From NCBI RefSeq assembly GCF_018122595.1, contig NZ_JAGRQH010000001.1:558001-622000 (forward strand): 64,000 nt of DNA, given 5' to 3'. Source of the stretch: Neokomagataea anthophila. Lineage in GTDB: Bacteria > Pseudomonadota > Alphaproteobacteria > Acetobacterales > Acetobacteraceae. Below are positions 55,077 to 63,994 of this stretch, in pieces. Both the position numbers and the translations under genes were made by a program. The notes beneath the pieces were generated by a model. It saw only the letters and a program-made list of their open reading frames with translations, was not told the origin of the DNA and ran no database searches. Numbering within the stretch: position 1 is the stretch's first letter; each line of letters begins with the position of its first letter.

Positions 55077-56717
55077 TTACATGCCGACGGGATAGTTCGG
55101 GCCGCCGCTGCCTTCAGGAGTGCACCATTCGATGTTCTGTGTGGGGTCTTTAATGTCGCAGGTTTTGCAATGTACGCAGTTTTGCGCGTTGATCCGTAGA
55201 TCCCACTCGGTGGCGCTTTTTTGCTCCTGTTCGTAAACGCCAGCGGGGCAGTAACGGCTTTCAGGTGAATCATAAAGCGTATGATTTATGGGGCCCCAGA
55301 TTGCTGGATCACGCAATTTCAGGTGAATGGGCTGGTTTTCTTCGTGGTTTGTACCGCTGAGGAAAACGGAGCTGACCCGATCGAACGTGATTTTATGATC
55401 TGGCTTTGGGTAAGCAATGGGCTTTGTTTTTGCGGCAGGGCGCAGAGTTTCGTGATCTGCATGTGGGTGATGCAAGGTCCATGGTGCGCGGCCACGCAGC
55501 AGCATGCTGTCGATCCCGGCATAGAGTGCGCCGAGTTTTGCGCCCCATTTAGCAAAAGCTGGGCGGATGTTACGGACGCCATGGAGTTCGCTCCAAAGCC
55601 ATGAGTTGCGCAGGCGCTCTTCAAGGCTGAGAGCTTGGACTTCGTCGTTGCTTAGCGCATCTGCGACGGCTTCAGCTGCGAGCATGCCGGATTTCATGGC
55701 GGTGTGTGTGCCTTTGATTTTGGGCACATTGACAAAGCCAGCAGAGTCACCTGCGAGAACGCCGCCCGGGAAGGTTAGGCGTGGGATTGACTGGAGGCCA
55801 CCTTCGGAAAGAGCTCGGGCTCCGTAGATAATGCGTTTGCCACCTTCAAAATGAGGGCGGAAGGCAGGGTGATTTTTAGTCCGCTGCATTTCTTCGAATG
55901 GAGAAAGGTGCGGATTTTGATAATCGAGGCCGGTGACAAAGCCGTAGCTGACGAGGTTTTTGCCGAAATGGTATAGCCATGCGCCGCCATAAGTATGATC
56001 ATCGAGGGGCCAGCCAAAGCTATGCTGGACGAAGCCCGGGCGATGATTTTCTTCAGGGATTTCCCAGACTTCTTTGATGCCGAGGCCATAAGTTTGGGGT
56101 TCGACGCCGTCACGCAGGTTGAAGTGGTGCATGGCATGGCCGGATAAAGAGCCGCGTGCGCCTTCGGTGAGGATGGTTTGGCGTGCACGAAGGATCATAC
56201 CGGGAGTGAAGTTTGCACCTTGCGATCCGTCACGCTCGATGCCCATATCGCCCGTGACGATGCCGGTGACACGGCCATCTTCGATATGCAACTGGGCACC
56301 TGAGAAGCCTGGATAGATTTCGACTCCCAAGGCTTCAGCCTGCTCACCTAACCAGCGGCAGACTTCTCCTAAAGAGACAACAAAATTCCCGTGATTAGTC
56401 ATGTGTGGCATGACTAGGTTAAGGCCGGGAATAGGAAAAGCGCGTTTTTCAGTAAGGAAGAGCACCTGCTCTTCTGAGACTTCGGTGCGCAGAGGAGCAT
56501 CCGTCTGGCGCCAGTCTGGCAGAAGTTCTTCGAGGGCGCGTGGTTCAATAACGGCGCCAGAGACGATATGAGCGCCGATTTCACTTCCTTTTTCGATCAA
56601 GCAGACGTTGAGGTCAGGTGAGATCTGTTTGAGACGGATTGCGGCGGATAGTCCGGCGGGGCCGCCTCCAACAACTACGACGTCAAACTCCATTTCGTCG
56701 CGTTCGATCTCTGTCAT
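55077..56717 (-). CDS. ETF-ubiquinone oxidoreductase
   Basis: A 546-residue membrane-associated flavoprotein with a 4Fe-4S cluster that passes electrons from ETF to ubiquinone. The FAD motif VVVVGGGPAGLSAAIRL is at residues 13-29, LTEGARGSLSGHA near 185, and the cluster Cys lie in RYCPAGVYE and NCVHCKTCDIKDP near 485-525. It sits 83 nt upstream of etfB-etfA, so the whole electron path is one unit. Confidence 0.96.
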   Translation of the reverse strand: MTEIERDEMEFDVVVVGGGPAGLSAAIRLKQISPDLNVCLIEKGSEIGAHIVSGAVIEPRALEELLPDWRQTDAPLRTEVSEEQVLFLTEKRAFPIPGLNLVMPHMTNHGNFVVSLGEVCRWLGEQAEALGVEIYPGFSGAQLHIEDGRVTGIVTGDMGIERDGSQGANFTPGMILRARQTILTEGARGSLSGHAMHHFNLRDGVEPQTYGLGIKEVWEIPEENHRPGFVQHSFGWPLDDHTYGGAWLYHFGKNLVSYGFVTGLDYQNPHLSPFEEMQRTKNHPAFRPHFEGGKRIIYGARALSEGGLQSIPRLTFPGGVLAGDSAGFVNVPKIKGTHTAMKSGMLAAEAVADALSNDEVQALSLEERLRNSWLWSELHGVRNIRPAFAKWGAKLGALYAGIDSMLLRGRAPWTLHHPHADHETLRPAAKTKPIAYPKPDHKITFDRVSSVFLSGTNHEENQPIHLKLRDPAIWGPINHTLYDSPESRYCPAGVYEQEQKSATEWDLRINAQNCVHCKTCDIKDPTQNIEWCTPEGSGGPNYPVGM

Positions 56718-56774
56718 GTACTTAGACCCCTGCTTGAATCGGGAAAGTGGAAAACGGGCTAACGCGCAGGTGCG

Positions 56775-57470
56775 TTAGCCGCGTCGTGTAAATGTCCAAT
56801 AGAATGGTTGGCGGCCCTCGCGAAATGCTTTGCTTTCATAGCGGGTAGGCGACCAGCCTTCTGGACGTTCAGTGGCGTAAGGTGGTGCATCAAACAGGTC
56901 TTGTTTGTGCATGACCTCTTCAACCCATTCTTGATAGACGGGGTGGTCACTGGCGACGCGCCAAACAGCGCCCGGTTTTAGTGCGCGGGCTAAGAGAGCG
57001 ATGTTTTCTGGATGGACAAAGCGGCGCTTGGCGTGGCGTGCTTTTGGCCATGGGTCCGGGAACATCAGATAGGCGCGGTCCAGGCTGTTTTCAGGCAGGC
57101 TTTTGAGAAGAAGGCGTGCATCTTCCGCCCAAAGACGTAAATTCTTTGGTGGTGTTGCGGTTTCTTCTTCGCCTTCTGGTACCAGACGAGACAAGAGCGA
57201 GCATAAGCCGTTCTCAAACACTTCCGAGGCGATATAGCCGACGTTTGGGTTGAGACGGTGCTGGTCGAACGCGTGTTCGCCGCCGCCGAAGCCAATTTCA
57301 AGAAAGACACCAGAAAGGTCGTCTCCAAAATCAGAGGCTGGGTTTTCTGGTGTTTTCAAGGAGAGCCGTGGCAGCGACACTTCGAGCAGTCGCTGCTGAC
57401 GGGCCCGGAGCGGGTGGCCGCGTTGGCGGCCGTAGAGGCGCTCCGGTTGAGATTTAAGAGACGTAGTCAG
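56775..57470 (-). CDS. trmB: tRNA (guanine-N7-)-methyltransferase TrmB, apparent CTG start
   Basis: Class I SAM methyltransferase that modifies G46 of tRNAs. LEIGFGGGEH and MFPDPWPKARHAKRRFVHPE are the family signatures. The first GTG (57380) would give 201 residues and drop the conserved N-terminal helix. The 30 codons above it read TTSLKSQPERLYGRQRG and on to a Leu/Arg-rich helix, as in other TrmB proteins, and contain no ATG, GTG or TTG. I infer a CTG start at 57470 (231 residues), 5 nt after the metK stop; an ATT at 57476 is a weaker option. Confidence 0.85.
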   Translation of the reverse strand: MTTSLKSQPERLYGRQRGHPLRARQQRLLEVSLPRLSLKTPENPASDFGDDLSGVFLEIGFGGGEHAFDQHRLNPNVGYIASEVFENGLCSLLSRLVPEGEEETATPPKNLRLWAEDARLLLKSLPENSLDRAYLMFPDPWPKARHAKRRFVHPENIALLARALKPGAVWRVASDHPVYQEWVEEVMHKQDLFDAPPYATERPEGWSPTRYESKAFREGRQPFYWTFTRRG

Positions 57471-57475
57471 GGGAA

Positions 57476-58660
57476 TTACCGATTGAAAGCGTTGCGCAGT
57501 GCGTCGACGAGATCAGCCTGTTCCCACGTGAAGTTGTCCAGCGCTGCGTCAGGCGTACGGCCGAAGTGACCATAAGCTGATGTTGGCGTGTAGATTGGAC
57601 GGTTCAGGCGCAGGTGCTTGCGGATACCGCGTGGTGACAGGTCAACGAGTTCATTGAGGATGGCGCCGAGGCGCGCTTCGTCAATGTCTTTGCCGGTGTT
57701 GTCCAGATCAACATACACAGAGAGCGGCTTGGAGACGCCAATTGCGTAGCTGAGCTGGATGGTGCAACGGTCTGCGAGTTCAGCGGCAACGACGTTTTTC
57801 GCGAGGTAACGCGCAGCGTAAGCGGCAGAACGGTCAACCTTCGTTGGGTCCTTACCGGAGAATGCGCCACCACCATGAGGAGCTGCACCGCCATAGGTGT
57901 CTACGATGATTTTACGGCCGGTCAGACCTGCGTCACCATCGGGGCCGCCGATGACGAAGTTGCCTGTTGGGTTTACGTAAAACTCGTCTTCTGGGCACAT
58001 CCAGCCTTCTGGCAGAACGTCGCGTACGACATCGCGCAGTGTTTCGCGGATGGTGTGCTGGCTCATGCCTTCAACGTGTTGCGTTGAGATCACGACAGAC
58101 GTTGCGCCGACCGGCTTGCCGTCAACATAGCGTAGTGTGACTTGGCTTTTTGCGTCTGGCAGGAGGCCTACGCCACGTGCGTCACCATTTTTACGGTAAT
58201 CACGGACGCGCTCGAGGATGTTCTGTGCATAGAACAGTGGAGCTGGCATAAGTTGCTCTGTTTCGCGTGTTGCGAAACCGAACATGATACCTTGGTCACC
58301 AGCGCCTTCATCTTTATTGTCTGCGCTATCAACGCCTTGAGCAATGTCAGCAGATTGAGCGTGCAGGTAAGACGTGATGTCTGCGTGCTTCCAAGAGAAG
58401 CCTTCTTGATCGTAGCCAATATCTTTGATGGCTTCGCGTGCGCGATCGATCAGCGTGTCCTCGACAGATTTCGGGCCGCGTACTTCACCAGCCAGCATGA
58501 CGCGGTTGGTTGTGACCATGGTTTCGCAGGCAACGCGTGCTTCTGGATCTGCTTCAAGATAAGCATCCAGAACGGTGTCCGAGATACGGTCAGCAACCTT
58601 ATCAGGATGACCTTCAGAAACGGACTCAGATGTGAAGAGAAAATCGCCGTAATTGCGCAC
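57476..58660 (-). CDS. metK: S-adenosylmethionine synthetase
   Basis: A 394-residue enzyme making SAM from methionine and [24 protein letters not shown] at the N-terminus, [10 protein letters not shown] near residue 124 and [19 protein letters not shown] near 265 are signatures. The start is GTG with GAGG 7 nt upstream. It is followed by trmB, a SAM user, in likely translational coupling. A ~210-nt leader precedes it. Confidence 0.98.
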   Translation of the reverse strand: MRNYGDFLFTSESVSEGHPDKVADRISDTVLDAYLEADPEARVACETMVTTNRVMLAGEVRGPKSVEDTLIDRAREAIKDIGYDQEGFSWKHADITSYLHAQSADIAQGVDSADNKDEGAGDQGIMFGFATRETEQLMPAPLFYAQNILERVRDYRKNGDARGVGLLPDAKSQVTLRYVDGKPVGATSVVISTQHVEGMSQHTIRETLRDVVRDVLPEGWMCPEDEFYVNPTGNFVIGGPDGDAGLTGRKIIVDTYGGAAPHGGGAFSGKDPTKVDRSAAYAARYLAKNVVAAELADRCTIQLSYAIGVSKPLSVYVDLDNTGKDIDEARLGAILNELVDLSPRGIRKHLRLNRPIYTPTSAYGHFGRTPDAALDNFTWEQADLVDALRNAFNR

Positions 58661-58790
58661 TCAGGGACCTCGCAGGGAATGAGTGGTGAAAAGGACCGCA
58701 CCAGCTATTCCGGCTTTTGAGAAAGCAGGGATTTACGGTAACGGTATTTCGGAATGGGACCACTTGACGGAATTGTCTTGCTAGGTCAAG
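58661..58790 (-). promoter_or_regulatory. metK leader region
   Basis: The metK 5' region holds an inverted repeat, CTTGAC (58763-58768) with GTCAAG (58785-58790), and a tandem ACGGTA repeat at 58735-58746. A riboswitch is plausible upstream of metK, but I could not match it by eye to a known SAM riboswitch class. Confidence 0.3.
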
Positions 58791-58836
58791 GGAAATGTTA
58801 AGTTTTGGCGACGTTATTTGGAATGATGTCGTAAGG

Positions 58837-58864
58837 AGGCACGGCTTTTGAAAAGGCTGTGCCT
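58837..58864 (-). terminator. Hairpin after dapB
   Basis: AGGCACGGCTTTT (from 58837) can pair with AAAAGGCTGTGCCT (to 58864) with minor mismatch, 11 nt past the dapB stop. No U tract follows on the minus strand. Confidence 0.45.
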
Positions 58865-58874
58865 CAACATCTGA

Positions 58875-59618
58875 TTACCTCGTCGTTCTAAGCGTATCAG
58901 CCATGTTGTAGAGGCCGGGCTGTTGATGAGCTAGCCACCGTGCAGCGTGTACAGCACCGCGTGCGAAGACGCGTCGGTCTAGGGCTCGGTGAGAGAGGGT
59001 GATTTCTTCATCAGCGGCGAGGAGCATAAGGTCATGTGCGCCGACGACTTGCCCACCACGTAGTGATGCAAAGCCAATAGCACCATCAGGACGTAAGCCG
59101 TTTTGGTCTGTGCGTGCGACGTCTTTGAGTGTGACGCCGCGCCCTTGGGCTACAGCATCGCCGATGGCCAGCGCAGTGCCGGATGGTGCATCGAGTTTTT
59201 GTCGATGATGTGTCTCGACAATTTCGGCATCATAGTCAGGGAGAGCAGCGCCGATTTGACGTGCTAAATCTAAGAAAATTGTGAGTGCGGGTGAGAAATT
59301 CGCAGCTTGTAGCACCGGAATATGGTGGCTGGCATCAATGACGGCTTTTTGGGCGGCATCATCTAGCCCTGTTGTACCAAGTACCCATGCGCAATGATGG
59401 CGGCTGAAGCTTTCGGCATGACGTAGGATTGTAGCAGCATTGCTGACATCGATGATCACGTTCGAACGTTGAGCGAGTTCATCTGGGGATGATGTAATGT
59501 GCTCTTCAGGGATGGGGTGGCGTGAAATGCCGCCAGAAAGTGCCGTTCCTGCTTCTTGAGCACAGAGGGAGCCGAGGCGGCCAGTGATGCCTGCGATGCC
59601 GATGCGTAGATCTGTCAT
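58875..59618 (-). CDS. dapB: 4-hydroxy-tetrahydrodipicolinate reductase
   Basis: About 247 residues, the lysine/diaminopimelate pathway enzyme. The cofactor loop is IGIAGITGRLGSL, the ETHHRQKLDAPSGTAL block near residue 140 is the family signature, and HDLMLLAADEEITLSHRA follows. The frame is open upstream, but ATG 59618 gives the canonical N-terminus. No ribosome site is evident. It diverges from azoR. Confidence 0.93.
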   Translation of the reverse strand: MTDLRIGIAGITGRLGSLCAQEAGTALSGGISRHPIPEEHITSSPDELAQRSNVIIDVSNAATILRHAESFSRHHCAWVLGTTGLDDAAQKAVIDASHHIPVLQAANFSPALTIFLDLARQIGAALPDYDAEIVETHHRQKLDAPSGTALAIGDAVAQGRGVTLKDVARTDQNGLRPDGAIGFASLRGGQVVGAHDLMLLAADEEITLSHRALDRRVFARGAVHAARWLAHQQPGLYNMADTLRTTR

Positions 59619-59761
59619 GTGGTTAATTTGAGCGGAAAACACTTGAGGAAAGCAAGAGGGAACACTGTGGGATGAGTGTTTCTTGAATTCGGCTCTTGCC
59701 AAAATTGTACAAGCGTCTCTTATCATAGGTTCGGTAAAAATCGAACTTATGGATTAAGACT

Positions 59762-60370
59762 ATGACCAAGCTTCTGCATATCGATTCCAGCATTCTGGGT
59801 GATCATTCTGCGGGCCGTGCTTTGGCGGCTGAAGTGATCGCGCACTTTAAAGCGAAAGAGGTTGCGCTTGAAGTAACCTATCGTGATGTTGTGGCACAGC
59901 CATTGCCGCACCTTGATTTTGAGTTATTTTCTCAGCAAGGCAAAGATATTCCCGCAGATGCGCCTCGTCGTGAAGACCACCTGGAATCTGCTCAGGTTCT
60001 GGCGGAGTTTGAGGCAGCAGATATTATCGTGGTTGCGTCGCCGCTTTATAATTTCGGGGTTCCATCTCAGCTAAAGGCTTGGATTGATCGTTTTATGGTG
60101 GCTGGCCGGACATTCCGTTATGTGCCGACGGGGATTGAAGGTTTGGTTGGTCAGAAGAAGATTGTTTTGGTGGGGACACGTGGTGGTATTTATGAAGCCG
60201 GCACCCCCGCGGCGGCATTTGAGCATGACGTCTCTTATCTGAAGGCTGTTTTTGCATCTTTGGGCCAGCAAGATGTCACCGCGATTATCGCTGAGGGTTT
60301 ATCGCGCAATGGTGGTGCGAACCGTGAGGCGATCTTGGCCGCAGCAAAAGAAAAGATTGCAGCGCTTTAA
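59762..60370 (+). CDS. azoR: FMN-dependent NADH-azoreductase
   Basis: A 202-residue flavodoxin-like quinone/azo reductase. LHIDSSILGDHSAGRALAAEVIAHF is the FMN-binding start, SPLYNFGVPSQLKAWIDRF near residue 93 and GTRGGIYE near 140 complete it. Such enzymes reduce quinones and azo compounds as a detoxification step. Single gene. Confidence 0.94.
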   Translation: MTKLLHIDSSILGDHSAGRALAAEVIAHFKAKEVALEVTYRDVVAQPLPHLDFELFSQQGKDIPADAPRREDHLESAQVLAEFEAADIIVVASPLYNFGVPSQLKAWIDRFMVAGRTFRYVPTGIEGLVGQKKIVLVGTRGGIYEAGTPAAAFEHDVSYLKAVFASLGQQDVTAIIAEGLSRNGGANREAILAAAKEKIAAL

Positions 60371-60392
60371 TCTTTCTTTTTTCGTGAAGACT

Positions 60393-60414
60393 ATCGGGGT
60401 TTTTGTGCCCCGAT
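60393..60414 (+). terminator. Hairpin after azoR
   Basis: ATCGGGG (60393-60399) and CCCCGAT (60408-60414) flank a T-rich loop, 22 nt past the azoR stop. The U tract after it is weak. Confidence 0.4.
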
Positions 60415-60508
60415 GGTTGTCCGTTACGCTGGTTTCTGCGAACAGAAGGCAACGAGTGTATTTTATAAAGCCGTAGCCTGTGCTGCGCTGACGTAACGGG
60501 AGTATAGA

Positions 60509-61603
60509 ATGGGTTTCAATTGCGGCATTGTTGGCCTACCGAATGTTGGTAAGTCCACGTTGTTTAATGCTCTGACCGAGACGGCAGCAGCGCAAGCGGC
60601 GAATTACCCATTTTGTACGATTGAGCCAAATACGGGCCGTGTGGCAGTGCCGGATAAGCGTTTGGATGTGCTGACGCAGATTGGTGGTTCACAACGTTCT
60701 ATTCCGACCAGCCTTGAGTTTGTTGATATTGCTGGGCTGGTGCGTGGTGCATCACGTGGGGAAGGGCTGGGCAACCAGTTTTTGGCGAATATCCGTGAGA
60801 CAGATGCTATTATCCATGTGTTGCGTTGTTTTGAGGATGACGACATCACGCATGTTGAAGGTGGCGTAGACCCTGTTCGTGATGCGGATATTATTGAAAC
60901 AGAATTGATGCTGGCAGATCTGGAGAGCTTGGAAAAGCGCCAGACAAATCTGCAAAAGCGTGCACGCGGTAATGACCGTGAAGCGCAAGCTCAACTGGAA
61001 TTGATGGAGCCGCTGATTGCGGCGCTGCGTGATGGTCGCCCGGCACGTACGGCTGTGCCAGAAGGGCAAGAGAAAGAAGCAGCACGGCTTCAACTGTTGA
61101 CGACGAAGCCGGTTCTTTACGTTTGTAACGTTGAAGAATCGTCTGCTTCTGAGGGTAATGAACATTCTGAATCTGTACGCAAGCGTGCGGAAGCAGAAGG
61201 TGCCGCGATTGTGATCGTGTCTGCGGCGATTGAAGCAGAGGTCAGCCAGTTACCGCAGGAAGATCGTGGTGATTTCCTTGAAGGTTTAGGCTTGAATGAT
61301 AGTGGCTTGGATCGTGTTATTGCTGCGGGTTATCAGCTTTTGGGCTTGAAAACGTACTTCACGGTTGGCCCGAAAGAAGCGCGTGCATGGACGATTACCG
61401 AAGGGACACGTGCACCTCAGGCCGCTGCAGTCATTCATAATGACTTTGAGCGTGGCTTTATTGCTTGTGAAACTGTTGCATACGATGATTACGTGACGTT
61501 CAAGGGTGAAGCTGGCGCCAAGGAAAACGGCAAGCTTCGCATTGAAGGTAAGGACTATGTTGTGGAGGATGGTGATGTCTTGCTGTTCCGCTTCAATGTC
61601 TGA
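60509..61603 (+). CDS. ychF: Ribosome-associated ATPase YchF
   Basis: A 364-residue Obg-like ATPase. The P-loop is GLPNVGKSTLFNALT near residue 8, and the TGS domain ends the protein (GEAGAKENGKLRIEGKDYVV near 330). YchF binds ATP and ribosomes and responds to oxidative stress. Its 3' end overlaps the proA start. Confidence 0.97.
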   Translation: MGFNCGIVGLPNVGKSTLFNALTETAAAQAANYPFCTIEPNTGRVAVPDKRLDVLTQIGGSQRSIPTSLEFVDIAGLVRGASRGEGLGNQFLANIRETDAIIHVLRCFEDDDITHVEGGVDPVRDADIIETELMLADLESLEKRQTNLQKRARGNDREAQAQLELMEPLIAALRDGRPARTAVPEGQEKEAARLQLLTTKPVLYVCNVEESSASEGNEHSESVRKRAEAEGAAIVIVSAAIEAEVSQLPQEDRGDFLEGLGLNDSGLDRVIAAGYQLLGLKTYFTVGPKEARAWTITEGTRAPQAAAVIHNDFERGFIACETVAYDDYVTFKGEAGAKENGKLRIEGKDYVVEDGDVLLFRFNV

Positions 61604-62864
61604 CGCTGGGGATGAGGCTTCTGTTGTTGTACAGGAGCTAACGACCCGGGCCCGTCGTGCGGCGCGTGCTTTGGCGCGAACGGATACTGAAACTCGGAAT
61701 CGGGCGTTGAAAGCGGCGGCGCGGGCTTTGCGTACACGTTCGGCCGAGATTGTTAGTGCGAATCAGCGTGATCTGGATGGGTTAAGTGTTGAACGGAATG
61801 CTGCATTTCGTGATCGTTTGACGCTTACGCCTGATCGTGTTGAGGCGATGGCTGTGGGGTTAGAACAGGTTGCGGCGTTGCCGGACCCTGTGGGGCGTGT
61901 TCTGCATGAGTGGACGCAGCCTAATGGCTTGAACATGCGGCGTGTGGCGGCTCCGATTGGGGTGATCGGCATGATTTACGAAAGTCGCCCTAATGTTGGG
62001 GCAGATGCCGCAGCCTTATGTATTAAATCGGGTAATGCTGTGGTGCTGCGCGGGGGCGGTGAAAGTCTGCACTCTGCGCGGGCCATTCAAGCCGCCGTTG
62101 AAGCGGGGTTGCAAGAGGCAGGGCTTGATCCGGCGTGTGTGCAGATTATGCCCAGTGCTGACCGTGCGTTGGTTGGGGCATTGTTGCAGGCTTCGGGCGG
62201 GGTAGATTTGATTATCCCTCGCGGTGGTAAGTCTCTGGTCGAGCGTGTGCAGCGCGAGGCACGTGTGCCTGTGCTCGCTCATGCAGAGGGTCTGTGTCAC
62301 ACCTATATTCATGCGAGTGCGGATGTTCCGATGGCGCGTAAGGTGCTGTTGGATGCAAAATTGCGGCGCACGGGTATTTGTGGCGCTACGGAAACGGTCT
62401 TGGTGGATGCTGCGATTGCGCTGCAGATTCTGCCGCTTTTAGTGGATGATTTATCTGCTAAGGGTTGTGCGTTCCGGGCAGATGCGCGGGTTCGGGCTAT
62501 TGTGCCGAGCTTGCCGGAAGCGACACCTGATGATTTTCATACGGAATGGCTGGATGCTGTTTTATCCATCGCTGTGGTGGATGGTGTGGAAGAGGCTCTG
62601 GATCATATTGCGCGTCATGGTAGTAGCCATACGGAAGCAATTATTGCTGAAGACCCTGATGTGGCGGCTGTCTTCCTGAATGGGACAGAGAGTGCTGTGG
62701 TGATGTGGAATGCGTCAACGCAGTTCTGTGATGGTGGTGAATTTGGCTTTGGGGCTGAAATTGGCATTGCCACCGGGCGTATGCATGCGCGTGGTCCTGT
62801 CGGCCTCGAGCAACTGACGTGTTACCGTTATGAGGTGCGTGGCACCGGACAGGTGCGCGGCTGA
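61575..62864 (+). CDS. proA: Gamma-glutamyl phosphate reductase
   Basis: About 429 residues, the second step of proline synthesis from glutamate. MIYESRPNVGADAAALCIKSGNAVVLRGG near residue 140 holds typical contacts, and LRRTGICGATETVLVD near 265 holds the active-site Cys. ATG 61575 has GGAGG 6 nt upstream and lies within ychF; the alternative ATG at 61596 has no ribosome site and would give 422 residues. Confidence 0.94.
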   Translation: MSCCSASMSDAGDEASVVVQELTTRARRAARALARTDTETRNRALKAAARALRTRSAEIVSANQRDLDGLSVERNAAFRDRLTLTPDRVEAMAVGLEQVAALPDPVGRVLHEWTQPNGLNMRRVAAPIGVIGMIYESRPNVGADAAALCIKSGNAVVLRGGGESLHSARAIQAAVEAGLQEAGLDPACVQIMPSADRALVGALLQASGGVDLIIPRGGKSLVERVQREARVPVLAHAEGLCHTYIHASADVPMARKVLLDAKLRRTGICGATETVLVDAAIALQILPLLVDDLSAKGCAFRADARVRAIVPSLPEATPDDFHTEWLDAVLSIAVVDGVEEALDHIARHGSSHTEAIIAEDPDVAAVFLNGTESAVVMWNASTQFCDGGEFGFGAEIGIATGRMHARGPVGLEQLTCYRYEVRGTGQVRG

Positions 62865-62902
62865 TTAGGCTTCCGAAATACGGTGATGGTCGCCGGGTAA
62901 AA

Positions 62903-63484
62903 GTGGGTCTTTTGGGGGGCTCCTTTAACCCGGCGCATTATGGTCATATTGAAGTCGCGAAATGCGCGCTGGTAACATTGGGGCTGGATGAAGTCTGGCT
63001 GATGGTGTCACCGGGGAATCCGTTGAAGTCTCGTGACGGAATGGCGTCTTTTTCTGCGCGTTTGGCCTCTGCACGGCGTTTGGCGGATGGACGGCGGATT
63101 CGCGTGACGGATATCGAGTCCCGCTTAGGGCAGCGTTATACGTATCGGACCGTCGTGGAGTTGCAGCGTCGGTTTCCTCATATTTCGTTCGTGTGGGTTA
63201 TGGGGGCAGATGGGCTGGCACAATTTCACCGTTGGCGAGATTGGCGGCGTTTAGCGCAGCGGATTCCGATAGCGGTTGTGCCGCGCCCTGGAAGTTTTGC
63301 TTCAGCATTGCATGGGCCTGCAGCCTCTGTTTTGAGGCGTGCACGAAAGCCAGTACGACAAGCAAAATTACTATCTCGGCCCAATGCGTGCGGTTGGTCG
63401 TTCCTTTCTGCGCCGCAGAACGATATATCAGCTACAGCATTGCGTGAATCTGGACAGGTCTGTCTGGATCCGGACGAGGAGTAA
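62903..63484 (+). CDS. nadD: Nicotinate-nucleotide adenylyltransferase
   Basis: A 193-residue NAD-synthesis enzyme from the GTG at 62903. GLLGGSFNPAHYGH is the nucleotidyl-transferase signature (HxGH-like as HYGH), VWLMVSPGNPLK near residue 33 and the ISATALRESG block near 175 also fit. The frame is open 14 codons further up to a CTG (62861) that overlaps the proA stop as CTGA and is preceded by AGG at 7 nt. Those codons read IRLPKYGDGRRVKV, familiar from relatives, so the true start may be that CTG. Confidence 0.93.
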   Translation: MGLLGGSFNPAHYGHIEVAKCALVTLGLDEVWLMVSPGNPLKSRDGMASFSARLASARRLADGRRIRVTDIESRLGQRYTYRTVVELQRRFPHISFVWVMGADGLAQFHRWRDWRRLAQRIPIAVVPRPGSFASALHGPAASVLRRARKPVRQAKLLSRPNACGWSFLSAPQNDISATALRESGQVCLDPDEE

Positions 63485-63633
63485 AAGTTATTACAACGCC
63501 ATCAGAACACGATACCGACCTGAACGGAGCTACCCCAGAGAAGGCTTCTTCAGCACGTAAAAAAGCGGTTGCTGCGGGGCCGCAAAAAGATGTTCAGCGT
63601 GTTGAGGCTGTTGAGCCAGATACGCTAACGAAG

Positions 63634-63993
63634 ATGCTTGAGGTGATTATCGGCAGCCTTGAAGATGATAAAGCTGAAGATATTGTCACGATTGATTTGA
63701 CCGGCCGCGCAAACTTTGCGGACCGTATGGTCATTGCAACGGGCTTTGTTGACCGTCAGATCGCGTCAATGGCGCATCATATTGATAAAAAGCTGGCTGA
63801 AATCGGCTTTAAGCGCGTTTTGGTTGAAGGCGCGAATGGCAGTGACTGGGTGCTTTTGGATGCTGGTTACGTCGTCGTTCATCTCTTCAAGCCAGAAAGC
63901 CGTGAGATGTATGGTCTTGAGAAAATGTGGGGCGCTGACCTTGATGCCGTTGAGGCAGAATTGCCTGTAGGAAAGGACAGCGAGGCTTCTTAA
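63634..63993 (+). CDS. rsfS: Ribosomal silencing factor RsfS
   Basis: A 119-residue protein from the ATG at 63634 that binds ribosomal protein uL14 and blocks subunit joining. EVIIGSLEDDKAEDIVTIDL and RANFADRMVIATG are the family signatures, with SDWVLLDAGYVVVHLF near residue 69. That ATG has no clear ribosome site. The frame is open through 48 further codons up to an ATT (63490), 8 nt after AGGAG, and these read as the Lys/Ala-rich N-terminal extension seen in related bacteria. The start is therefore uncertain. It follows nadD. Confidence 0.9.
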   Translation: MLEVIIGSLEDDKAEDIVTIDLTGRANFADRMVIATGFVDRQIASMAHHIDKKLAEIGFKRVLVEGANGSDWVLLDAGYVVVHLFKPESREMYGLEKMWGADLDAVEAELPVGKDSEAS

Positions 63994-63994
63994 A

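Noticed and set aside
58661-58874. Classical SAM-II or SAM/SAH riboswitch before metK
   Set aside because: I could not align the conserved core of either class by eye; left as an unassigned leader.
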